From assembly GCA_021404525.1 (NCBI GenBank), contig JAAWWE010000001.1, positions 434,001 through 498,000 of the forward strand: DNA of 64,000 bases, written 5' to 3'. This document shows, one piece after another, positions 8,232 through 15,836 of this stretch (within the stretch, counting starts at the first letter, position 1; each line of letters opens with the position of its first letter). The stretch is from Rhodobiaceae bacterium. Its GTDB lineage: Bacteria; Pseudomonadota; Alphaproteobacteria; Parvibaculales; Parvibaculaceae. The notes beneath the pieces were generated by a model. It saw only the letters and a list, made by a program, of their open reading frames with translations, did not search any database and was not told the origin of the DNA. The position numbers and the translations under genes are program-made.

Positions 8232-10715
8232 CTAGTCCGCAGATGATCGCCGTCTCCACCAACCACTTTTAGCGGGTCCAGCTGGCTTTTCTTCCTCTGG
8301 CTCGGGCGTTGCTTCGACCGCCTCAGTTTCAACCGGGTCAGTTTCAGCGATTTCAGGCTCTGGCGCCTCTGCTTCTGTGGTTTCTGGCTCTGATTTAGCC
8401 GCCGAGGTGTCTACCTTGGGCTCTTCCGGCGTGGGCTCTTCAGCGATCTCTGCTTTTGCAGTTTCGGTCTCAGTTTCAGGTTCGCGTGAATAGGCGACCA
8501 GCACCGGCGCTTCCCCAGTCTCGGCTTCTGCCTCGGCCGCGGACTCAGCGTCTGCGTTTTCGTTTACCTCACCAGCCTCATCTGTGGTTGCATCTGCGTC
8601 AGTGCCATTATTCTCTGCATCTGCAGCCTTGCGATTGCGGCGTCCACCGCGGCGGCCCCTCCGGCGACGGCGTTTCGGTTTTTCTTCTTCCGATCCATCT
8701 TCGTCACCATTGCTTTCAGAGGCACTCTGTTCTGAATCTGTATCAGCGTCCCCGTCTGCGTCATCAGCAGGTTTTGCTTCTGCCTCTGCCTCTGCCTCAG
8801 TGCCATTCTCGTCATCAGATTTTCGACCACCGCGCCGACGCCGTCTCCGACGCTTGCGTTTGGGTTGCTCTTCTTCTTCATCAGTGTCGGCTCGAGCGTC
8901 CGCTTCATCATCGGAAATCTCGTCGGCCACATCAGTACCTGTTACGGGTGGTCGGGCCTGGGCGGCGCCGCGAGCGGCCGCTGGCTCCACCTTGTGGTCG
9001 GAACCATGCACATCGCGGTCTGTCTCAATGTAGATTGATACGCCATATGTCGCCTCAATCTCGAGCAGGTGAGCGCGTTTCTGGTTGAGAATGTAAATCG
9101 CAACGTCTGGCGACACGGTGACCGTGAAGGCAGGATGTTTGCCTTTTACCGCTTCCGCTTCTACAGCACGCAGAACGTGGAGTGCTGTTGACTCAACGGA
9201 GCGTACAAATCCCGAGCCGTTACAGGCGGGACAGACGACCGTGGACCCTTCAATGATCCCGGCGCGCATCCGCTGTCGAGACATTTCCAACAGTCCGAAA
9301 TGGCTGATGCGTCCGACCTGAATACGGGCACGGTCGGATTTCAGCGCTTCTTTTAATTTACGTTCAACAGCCCGGTTGTTCCGGTTCTCGTCCATATCGA
9401 TAAAGTCGATGACGATCAGGCCTGCAAGGTCCCGAAGCCTGAACTGACGAGCGGCTTCCGCCGCTGCTTCAAGGTTTGTCTTGAGTGCAGTCGCTTCAAT
9501 ATTGCGTTCTTTGGTGGCGCGGCCGGAGTTCACGTCAATGGCAACCAACGCTTCTGTCTGGTTGATGACGAGATAACCGCCGGATTTCAGCGTAACCGTC
9601 TCGGAGAACATGGCATCAAGCTGCGTGTCGATGCTGTGTTTTTGGAAGATCGGCTCGCGATCTTTATAGGGCTGCACATTTTTCGCGTGGCTTGGCATAA
9701 GCATACGCATGAAGTCTTTGGCTTCACGGTAGGAGCTCTCACCCTCAATCAGAACCTGGTCAATATCTTTGGAATAGAGATCCCGGATCGACCGCTTGAT
9801 GAGACTGCCTTCTTCGTAGACGAGCGCCGGTGCCATGGATTCAAGCGTAAGGTCGCGGACCCGCTCCCACAGACGCAACAAATATTCAAAGTCGCGCTTG
9901 ATCTCGGTTTTTGTGCGTTTCGCGCCTGCGGTGCGGACGATGAGTCCCATTCCTTCTGGCACATCAAGGCCTTCAGCCACCGCTTTCAGCTTCTTGCGAT
10001 CACCACCATTCGTAATCTTGCGGGAAATGCCGCCGCCACGCGCTGTGTTCGGCATCAGTACGCAATAGCGACCGGCGAGAGAGAGGTACGTTGTCAGAGC
10101 CGCGCCCTTGTTGCCGCGTTCCTCTTTTACAACCTGGATCAGGATCACCTGGCGGCGCTTGATCACTTCTTGGATTTTGTAGGACCGCAACTGTCGGCGT
10201 TGCTTCTTGGGCTGTGCTTCTTCAATGGCATCTTCACTGCCCATGGCTTCGACAGTTTCGTCGGAAGCCACATCGGCTGTTTCTTCGCCGTCTGCGTCAG
10301 CTTCTTCCGCCTCAGAGTCATCAGAGGTGGCGTCGAGCTCTACATCGGAATCGTCTTCAGCCTCAGCTTCATTCTCTGCCGCGCTATCTTCTGCCGGCTC
10401 GTCTTCATCGTCATCCTGAGCGCGGGTTTCCGCTGCCCATTCTTTCAGAAGCTCTTCGCGGTCTGCGACAGGGATCTGATAATAGTCCGGATGGATTTCA
10501 TTGAAGGCGAGGAAGCCATGGCGGTTGCCGCCATACTCGACAAAAGCCGCCTGTAGCGACGGTTCGACCCGCGTTACTTTTGCGAGATAGATATTACCGC
10601 GAAGCTGCTTTTTGTTTTCGGATTCAAAGTCAAATTCTTCAACCCGATTTCCGTGCACCACCACAACCCGGGTTTCTTCCGGGTGGGCGGCATCGATGAG
10701 CATTTTGTTTCCCAT
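8232..10715 (-). CDS. rne: Ribonuclease E (Rne/Rng family)
   Basis: RNase E is the endoribonuclease that initiates mRNA decay and rRNA/tRNA processing and scaffolds the degradosome. The 827-residue protein starts MGNKMLIDAAHPEETR. The S1 domain (about 35-215) is split by an acidic, low-complexity insertion (about 100-168), as in other alphaproteobacteria. The catalytic domain carries the Asp residues in VAIDVNSGR and VIDFIDMDENR, and the zinc-link CPACNGSG. After about residue 570 comes a disordered tail of alternating acidic blocks and two arginine-rich clusters (KRKRRRRRRRGG and KRRRRRGRRGG), likely RNA- and partner-binding sites. It diverges from amiC across a long leader region, which may allow autoregulation through the 5' UTR, as known for rne in other bacteria. 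Confidence 0.96.
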   Translation of the reverse strand: MGNKMLIDAAHPEETRVVVVHGNRVEEFDFESENKKQLRGNIYLAKVTRVEPSLQAAFVEYGGNRHGFLAFNEIHPDYYQIPVADREELLKEWAAETRAQDDDEDEPAEDSAAENEAEAEDDSDVELDATSDDSEAEEADADGEETADVASDETVEAMGSEDAIEEAQPKKQRRQLRSYKIQEVIKRRQVILIQVVKEERGNKGAALTTYLSLAGRYCVLMPNTARGGGISRKITNGGDRKKLKAVAEGLDVPEGMGLIVRTAGAKRTKTEIKRDFEYLLRLWERVRDLTLESMAPALVYEEGSLIKRSIRDLYSKDIDQVLIEGESSYREAKDFMRMLMPSHAKNVQPYKDREPIFQKHSIDTQLDAMFSETVTLKSGGYLVINQTEALVAIDVNSGRATKERNIEATALKTNLEAAAEAARQFRLRDLAGLIVIDFIDMDENRNNRAVERKLKEALKSDRARIQVGRISHFGLLEMSRQRMRAGIIEGSTVVCPACNGSGFVRSVESTALHVLRAVEAEAVKGKHPAFTVTVSPDVAIYILNQKRAHLLEIEATYGVSIYIETDRDVHGSDHKVEPAAARGAAQARPPVTGTDVADEISDDEADARADTDEEEEQPKRKRRRRRRRGGRKSDDENGTEAEAEAEAKPADDADGDADTDSEQSASESNGDEDGSEEEKPKRRRRRGRRGGRRNRKAADAENNGTDADATTDEAGEVNENADAESAAEAEAETGEAPVLVAYSREPETETETAKAEIAEEPTPEEPKVDTSAAKSEPETTEAEAPEPEIAETDPVETEAVEATPEPEEEKPAGPAKSGWWRRRSSAD

Positions 10716-11337
10716 GAGGGGGTTCTCCGAGACGCCGTGTCACGCCATTGCGGGGGCCGGGCTCAGAGAAGAGACCAGGCTGCAAGGGGGCGGCGTTTGT
10801 TTGAAAGCCATGCCGGTTTGGGCTCGGACGCGAGGCCGGAGCGGAGGGGGCATGGTCTGATGAAAGTGTTAGGGGCAAACGGGATGCGCGGACGCTGAAG
10901 CGGCGCATGAGGAGGGTATCTAGGACCATCCCGTTCGCTTCGCCTGTCGTCATGAACTGCGCTGTTTGCATCGTTTCTCTGTGTGCCCGTGCTTTGGTTG
11001 GTTGCTGGGCACTTGCAACCGAAAAGACGAGTATTCGTCCAAATACGGTCTGTTTGGCGAGCGCCAGATGGCAAAGGTCAAGCAAACCGGGGCGATACAT
11101 CACTGGGCTGGTGGGATGAGCCATTTTCGAATTTCGCCCGATTTTCAGGCAATTTCTTCGAATAAGCGGGCAATTTTCCTCCGAAAACCGCCTCCTCCCG
11201 CCCGTCTTTCGGCCCATCTTAGCGATTGAGACCGACTCAATTGACGTATCGTCGAATTAGGTGTGTGTCTTGTACCGTTTTGGATTCAGGCTTGGCAAGC
11301 AATGCTTTGCGCCATCGACCTTCTCGGTGTGAAAGCA

Positions 11338-11352
11338 TTAACCATTTTAACC
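11338..11352 (+). promoter_or_regulatory. Tandem TTAACC motif, CtrA-half-site-like
   Basis: TTAACCAT at 11338-11345 and a second TTAACC at 11347-11352. TTAA-N7-TTAAC and TTAACCAT are known CtrA-type boxes in alphaproteobacteria; here the spacing between the TTAA elements is 5, so the match is imperfect. The position suits control of the divergent amiC or rne promoters. Confidence 0.35.
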
Positions 11353-11353
11353 G

Positions 11354-11394
11354 TTGATATTGCGTTAAAATCCCGCAAAGTAACGCAATATCAA
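11354..11394. repeat. Perfect 14-bp inverted repeat
   Basis: The arms TTGATATTGCGTTA (11354-11367) and TAACGCAATATCAA (11381-11394) are exact reverse complements around a 13-base spacer. No T tract follows on either strand, so a terminator is unlikely. It could be an operator for a dimeric regulator or an RNA hairpin in a leader transcript. Confidence 0.8.
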
Positions 11395-11587
11395 GCGAAA
11401 CACGTCAATTTGGCCCTGAAACGGAAAATCGAAAGTTCATTTCGTATCTGTTTTAGGACACCAGACCCGGTCAGAGGCCAAACGGCCGGTTAGGCATGTC
11501 GAAAGGACGGGTACGTTGATTGAGTGATGTCGCGCGTGAAGTGCGTGGAATCACAGTTGAAGCGGTGGCGACAGGACCAGGGTGAGT

Positions 11588-12877
11588 ATGCGTAGAGACC
11601 CATTCATCAAGATCAATCAACTGATCACACGCGCGATCAGCGGTATTGCAGCGCCTGTTTTGGCGTGTCTTCTCGTAATGGGGGGCTTGGGGACGGCAAG
11701 CCCCGCGTTAGCGGAAGGGCCGGCTGCTGCCGCACCAATGCCACTGGTGTCAAATGTGCGTCTTGGCGAGCAGGGCGATGTCACCCGGCTGGTGATTGAT
11801 TTTGGGCAGGGCACAAGCCTGCCGCAGAATGTCTTTACCCTGGCAGATCCTTACCGGGTGGTGATTGATCTGCAGGACGTCGATTTTCAGCTGCCACCAG
11901 ACACTGGCAAGGTGGGCAGGGGCCTCGTCACCGGATTTCGCTACGGTCAATTCCAGGAAGGTCTGTCCCGTATCGTTGTCGATGCGACTGGGCCCGTGAA
12001 AATATCTCGACACTTTGCCTTGCCAGCTCAGAGTGGCTTTGGGCACCGCATTGTTGTGGATCTGCAATCTGCGACAAACGCCGAATTTGCGCAGAGCGTA
12101 GGGTTGGGGCGTCCGATCGCCTCCCCAACCGCAGCCGCGCCACCCGTTTCAACACCAAGGGAGCCAACGGCGGACATTGATCGCAAGCGCGTCATCGTGG
12201 TGGATGCAGGCCATGGCGGTGTTGATCCGGGCACACATGGTCAGTCGGGTGCGCTAGAGAAAGATGTGGTTCTGGCCTTTGCCAAAGAGTTTGGTGCGCA
12301 GCTGCGGGCGACAGGCCGCTATGAGGTTCACCTTACGCGCGATACAGACCGGTTCATTCCTTTGCGGGAGCGGGTAAACATCACCCGCCGTCATAATGCA
12401 GACCTGTTTCTCTCCATCCATGCCGATGCAATTGATCGCCGGGGCGTGAGCGGCATGTCGATCTACACACTCTCTGAAAACGCATCTGACAAAGAAGCCG
12501 CAGCTCTGGCTGCAAAAGAGAATAGATCAGACGTGATTGCCGGTGTTGATCTGCAGGGAGAGTCCTCAGAAGTCACGGACATTCTGATCGACCTTGCACA
12601 GCGCGAAACCAAGAACTTCTCGGTCCGCTTTGCCCGCACCGTTGTGCGCAATGCAGAGGGTGTGACACCGCTTCTCCAACGGACCCACCGGTTCGCCGGC
12701 TTCCGCGTTCTGAAAGCGCCGGATGTTCCTTCCGTGCTGGTGGAGCTGGGCTTTCTCACCAACCGGTCGGATGAGCGAAACCTAACGACGTCAACCTGGC
12801 GCCGCCGGGTCGCAGGCGCGCTGGTGAAGTCCGTCGACAGCTATTTTGGCGAGCGGCTGGCTGAAGGAACTTACTAA
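11588..12877 (+). CDS. amiC: N-acetylmuramoyl-L-alanine amidase, AmiC type
   Basis: A 429-residue periplasmic amidase that cleaves the MurNAc-L-Ala bond of peptidoglycan, used in daughter-cell separation. A signal peptide (about 1-42, ending ALA) is followed by an AMIN domain (about 55-155, septal targeting in the family) and a C-terminal Amidase_3 domain. The zinc residues lie in VVDAGHGG, in the Glu of GALEKDV, and in LFLSIHAD; the catalytic Glu is in VLVELGFLTN. I chose the ATG at 11588 over a GTG six bases upstream. The protein ends YFGERLAEGTY; a diverged copy of this end occurs at 17184-17243, which suggests rearrangement downstream of this gene. Confidence 0.95.
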   Translation: MRRDPFIKINQLITRAISGIAAPVLACLLVMGGLGTASPALAEGPAAAAPMPLVSNVRLGEQGDVTRLVIDFGQGTSLPQNVFTLADPYRVVIDLQDVDFQLPPDTGKVGRGLVTGFRYGQFQEGLSRIVVDATGPVKISRHFALPAQSGFGHRIVVDLQSATNAEFAQSVGLGRPIASPTAAAPPVSTPREPTADIDRKRVIVVDAGHGGVDPGTHGQSGALEKDVVLAFAKEFGAQLRATGRYEVHLTRDTDRFIPLRERVNITRRHNADLFLSIHADAIDRRGVSGMSIYTLSENASDKEAAALAAKENRSDVIAGVDLQGESSEVTDILIDLAQRETKNFSVRFARTVVRNAEGVTPLLQRTHRFAGFRVLKAPDVPSVLVELGFLTNRSDERNLTTSTWRRRVAGALVKSVDSYFGERLAEGTY

Positions 12878-12909
12878 CCCCCCCAGCAAGTCGCTCATCG
12901 AAACCCAGC

Positions 12910-12935
12910 GCATTGCCAACGCGTTTTGGCATTGC
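12910..12935. promoter_or_regulatory. 26-bp palindrome upstream of the TetR gene
   Basis: GCA-t-TGCCAA, a 6-base centre CGCGTT, then TTGGCA-t-TGC: 9 of 10 outer pairs match about centre 12922.5. It lies about 75 bases before the TetR ATG at 13009 and 33 bases after the amiC stop. No T tract follows, so an operator is more likely than a terminator. Confidence 0.5.
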
Positions 12936-13008
12936 ATTCCATCAAACGAGCGTGGATCAATGTGTGCGGCGTCTGTTTTGTCGCAAGTTCAAACACCGCA
13001 GAGGGCTC

Positions 13009-13641
13009 ATGTCTGAGATTGATCACCTTGTCCGCATAGAAGACCTCGAACAGCTTCCGCGACGAGCGCGAAAGAAACACGAAACGCGGTGGCGGATTTT
13101 TGATGCTGCCGTTGAGCTCATGGGTCAGCGTGGGTTCGATGATGTGAAGATCGAGGAAATCTGCGCGGCGGCGGACGTCGCGAGCGCCACCTTCTTTCAT
13201 CACTTTTCCAGCAAGGCGGCGCTGGTCCGCGCATTTCTGGACAAGCTTCATATGCGCATCCGTGAACAATTGGCAGACAATAAAGACAAAACTGCCAAAG
13301 AACGGCTTGCTCTGGTGCTGGATGAGGTGGCCCAGGTTCGGGACAAACATGCTGCCTTCGGGCCGAACCTATTCGCAGCCTTCGCGGCAGAAGAGTCACA
13401 AGGGTTTGACTTTCACAAGCCGGACACGGGGCTGATGGGAATGGTGTCGGATATCGTGAAGGCCGGGCAGGAATCGGCGGAATTCAAAGCGGAAGTAAAC
13501 CCGCATCTCGTGGCAATTTCGCTCGTCGGCCTATGGTCTGCCACGGCTATCGCCCGCGCTCATCCATCGCAGCCCACCAAGGTCAACCCATCCAAGGAGG
13601 AAACGCTGGCGCTCGTGTTGCACGGCATCTCCAAAGACTGA
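13009..13641 (+). CDS. TetR/AcrR family transcriptional regulator
   Basis: A 210-residue one-component repressor. The N-terminal helix-turn-helix is clear (RIFDAAVELMGQRGFDDVKI, then ASATFFHHFSSKAALVRAF), followed by an all-helical ligand-binding region that I cannot assign to a ligand. The ATG at 13009 follows a GAGGG site; an open extension to 12913 lacks one. It is the first gene of the accessory module TetR - GrdB/PrdB-like - TauD - MFS. It probably binds the 34-bp palindrome at 13666-13699 just downstream and represses the next three genes, an inference from position. Confidence 0.88.
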   Translation: MSEIDHLVRIEDLEQLPRRARKKHETRWRIFDAAVELMGQRGFDDVKIEEICAAADVASATFFHHFSSKAALVRAFLDKLHMRIREQLADNKDKTAKERLALVLDEVAQVRDKHAAFGPNLFAAFAAEESQGFDFHKPDTGLMGMVSDIVKAGQESAEFKAEVNPHLVAISLVGLWSATAIARAHPSQPTKVNPSKEETLALVLHGISKD

Positions 13642-13665
13642 CGGCGACCTGCTTTCGACACCTAG

Positions 13666-13699
13666 TGATAGTTGACTCTAAAATTATAGTCAACGATCA
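13666..13699. promoter_or_regulatory. 34-bp palindromic operator upstream of the GrdB-like operon
   Basis: Outer arms TGATAGTTGACT and AGTCAACGATCA pair with one mismatch around centre 13682.5, and the inner bases keep TAA/TTA symmetry, giving GTTGACT-n-TAA-nn-TTA-n-AGTCAAC. It sits 26 bases before the start codon at 13725 and contains a TTGACT that may be the -35 element. Position and form are those of a TetR operator. Confidence 0.65.
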
Positions 13700-13724
13700 T
13701 GAATGAAGGGTGTAAGGGAGGTAT

Positions 13725-14975
13725 ATGCTTTTGGTTCGACTAGCTGAATTGCCGGAGTGGGAACGCGACCATCTGTTGTCTAAGGATGCAGCGCCGCTTG
13801 GTCCACCTGCATGGGTATCGCCCTCAAAACCTCTATACGACATGCGGCTCGCTCTGATCACAACGGCGGGCTTGCACTTTGCGGACGATGCGGCGTTTGA
13901 ATTTGCCGACGCGACCTATCGCGCGATTTCCAACGATGAAGATGCCAACAATTTGATGTTGTCCCACAGCTCGTCGAACTTCGATCGCACGGGCTTCCAG
14001 CAGGACGTCAATGTTGTCTTTCCCTTGGACCGTTTCAAAGAACTGGTGGACCGCCACATCATTGGATCCCTTGCTGCGGTCCACTACAGCTTTATGGGGG
14101 CAGGCCTGCTGCCGCAGGTCTATGAAAAGACCGTGCGCACGCTTGCGGGGCTCTTAAAGCAAGACAATGTCGACGCGGTTTTTATTTTGCCGGTCTGTCC
14201 AAATTGCACCCGGGCGGCAAGTGCTATCGCCTATTACCTCGAATCTGAGGGCATTATGACGACCGGCGTCAGTCTGGTGCGCGAGATTTCGGAAGTCATG
14301 CAGCCACCCCGCATGGTGTGGACGTCTTTTCCGTTTGGGTATCCGTTGGGAAAAGCCGGAGATGCAGATTTTCAGCATCAGGTCATATGTCAGGGATTGG
14401 CGCTGCTTGAGCAGCAGAGCGGTCCGGTGCTGGAGGACTTTCCGTTAGACGTGCCGCATATCGCATCGGAGGATGCACCTGCCTGTAGCATCACACTTGC
14501 GCGCCCATCCGAAGACACAACGACCTGGACAGCGCGGCTTGCCAACGAACTGCTCATGTTCAAGCCTTGGTACGATCTCAGCAGGCGGCGAAGAGGTCGC
14601 ACGATGGTCGGCATATCTGGCACCCCAATTGATGAGATCATTGAAAGGCTCGCTGTTTGGTTGGACGATCCGGACCAGGGACTACCTGATCTGACGTGGT
14701 TTAAACAGGCTACCGAAGACGCAAAGGCTTACTACGGCGAAGCCCTGATCGCACAGCCGGGAGACTATCCGCCAGGCCATACCCAAGCTCAGTTCTGGAA
14801 CGAGACCGATCTGGGGGCAGCGCTCAAAAGATATCACCACCATTTTGCCGCCGACCCGGAGCTTGCTGTCTTTGCACGCATCGTTGGATCGCGCGAAGCG
14901 GTTGAAGGGTCGACCGGCAGCTTCGCCATTGGTCACGAGAACGAGATTGTTCCTCAAACCATCGACAAGGATTAG
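13725..14975 (+). CDS. GrdB/PrdB-like (glycine/D-proline reductase component B family) protein, Cys variant
   Basis: A 416-residue cytoplasmic protein. Residues 40-250 match the component-B family of glycine/sarcosine/betaine and D-proline reductases: RLALITTAGLHF, HSSSNFDR, DVNVVFPLDRF, AAVHYSFMGA and PPRMVWTSFPFG. In anaerobic relatives the redox centre uses selenocysteine; here the segment VFILPVCPNCTRA has Cys158-Pro-Asn-Cys161, with no in-frame TGA. The C-terminal 160 residues are unfamiliar to me. A perfect AAGGGAGG site precedes the ATG, and TauD follows after nine bases. The family chemistry suggests reductive C-N or C-S bond cleavage or a redox relay, but the function in an apparently aerobic context is unknown. 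No component A or C gene is nearby. Confidence 0.72.
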   Translation: MLLVRLAELPEWERDHLLSKDAAPLGPPAWVSPSKPLYDMRLALITTAGLHFADDAAFEFADATYRAISNDEDANNLMLSHSSSNFDRTGFQQDVNVVFPLDRFKELVDRHIIGSLAAVHYSFMGAGLLPQVYEKTVRTLAGLLKQDNVDAVFILPVCPNCTRAASAIAYYLESEGIMTTGVSLVREISEVMQPPRMVWTSFPFGYPLGKAGDADFQHQVICQGLALLEQQSGPVLEDFPLDVPHIASEDAPACSITLARPSEDTTTWTARLANELLMFKPWYDLSRRRRGRTMVGISGTPIDEIIERLAVWLDDPDQGLPDLTWFKQATEDAKAYYGEALIAQPGDYPPGHTQAQFWNETDLGAALKRYHHHFAADPELAVFARIVGSREAVEGSTGSFAIGHENEIVPQTIDKD

Positions 14976-14984
14976 AGGTCACAA

Positions 14985-15836
14985 ATGCTAGAGATCAAAC
15001 CGATATCAGAAAAATTTGGCGCGGACATTGTGGGTCTTCAGCTTGACGAGATTTCTGACGCGACTTTTGAAGAAATTTACGCGGCCTGGCTTAAATACGG
15101 GGTCCTGCGGTTTCGTGATCAGCATATGGATGAGGACGGTCTTCAATGTTTTTCACAGCGATTTGGACCCTTGGAAGAAATCCCGGTGGGCCGTCTGCCG
15201 GAAGAAATCAAAAAGAAGATCACCAATATCTACGTCACTGTAATCTCCAACATCGTCGAGAACGGGAAGCCCATTGGGGGGCTGGGCAGCGGCGAAGCCA
15301 ATTGGCATTCCGATATGACCTATGTGGAAACACCACCGCCAGCCAGTGTGTTGCTCGGTGTGGAAATCCCGCCGGCCGGCGGCGACACCTGGTTTGCCGA
15401 TCAGTATGCGGCTTATGAAGGGCTGCCCGCTGACCTGAAAGAACGCATTGCGGGTCTGAGCATCAAGCATGATGCGGCTCACACAAGTGTCGGGGAACTG
15501 CGCCCCGGATTTGAGGCTTTTGATGACCCACGAAATGCACCAGGGGCGGTCCACCCGATTGTTAGTACGCATCCCGAGAGTGGCCGCAAATGCCTTTACC
15601 TTGGCCGAAGAGAATGGGCGTGCGTGGTGGGACTCGAACTCGGCGAGAGCGAAGCGCTCTTGGATGAGCTTTGGTCATATGCGGCGCGCGATGAAAACGT
15701 GATTAAGCAGATCTGGACGCCTGGCGACGTCATCATCTGGGACAATCGCTGCACCCTCCACCGTCGTGATGAAATTGACCCGTCGCACCGGCGCCTTTTG
15801 CGTCGCTGTCAGGTACTAGCGCGCCAGGCTTCCTGA
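14985..15836 (+). CDS. TauD/TfdA-family Fe(II)/2-oxoglutarate dioxygenase
   Basis: A 283-residue jelly-roll dioxygenase. The iron facial triad is His108-x-Asp110 (in WHSDMTY) and His259 (in RCTLHRRD); the 2-oxoglutarate-binding arginine is in the HRRLLRR segment at about 268-274. Family members hydroxylate next to a sulfonate, ether or amine so that the substrate breaks apart. It starts nine bases after the GrdB-like gene, and its TGA overlaps the ATG of the MFS gene, so the three are translationally coupled and probably act on one substrate. The substrate is unknown; an ether, sulfonate or N-methylated compound taken up by the transporter would fit. Confidence 0.88.
   Translation: MLEIKPISEKFGADIVGLQLDEISDATFEEIYAAWLKYGVLRFRDQHMDEDGLQCFSQRFGPLEEIPVGRLPEEIKKKITNIYVTVISNIVENGKPIGGLGSGEANWHSDMTYVETPPPASVLLGVEIPPAGGDTWFADQYAAYEGLPADLKERIAGLSIKHDAAHTSVGELRPGFEAFDDPRNAPGAVHPIVSTHPESGRKCLYLGRREWACVVGLELGESEALLDELWSYAARDENVIKQIWTPGDVIIWDNRCTLHRRDEIDPSHRRLLRRCQVLARQAS

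Larger units (their letters stand above)
10716..11587. other. Long rne/amiC divergent intergenic region
   Basis: 872 bp without a credible gene. The small open frames here lack ribosome sites and homology-like features. The half nearest rne is GC-rich and probably encodes a long rne 5' UTR; the half nearest amiC is AT-richer and holds a tandem TTAACC motif and a perfect 14-bp inverted repeat (listed separately). A short palindrome, ATTGAG-N5-CTCAAT, lies at 11225-11241. Confidence 0.5.

Noticed and set aside
9636..10556. Long open frame antisense to rne (306 codons)
   Set aside because: It lies entirely opposite the RNase E gene, its composition mirrors that gene's codons, and there is no ribosome site or family-like feature.
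10639..11217. Open frames in the rne/amiC intergenic region
   Set aside because: Biased composition from GC-rich leader, no ribosome site, no recognisable domain.
13725..14975. Selenocysteine in the GrdB-like gene
   Set aside because: The frame has no internal TGA; the redox site is encoded by two ordinary Cys codons.
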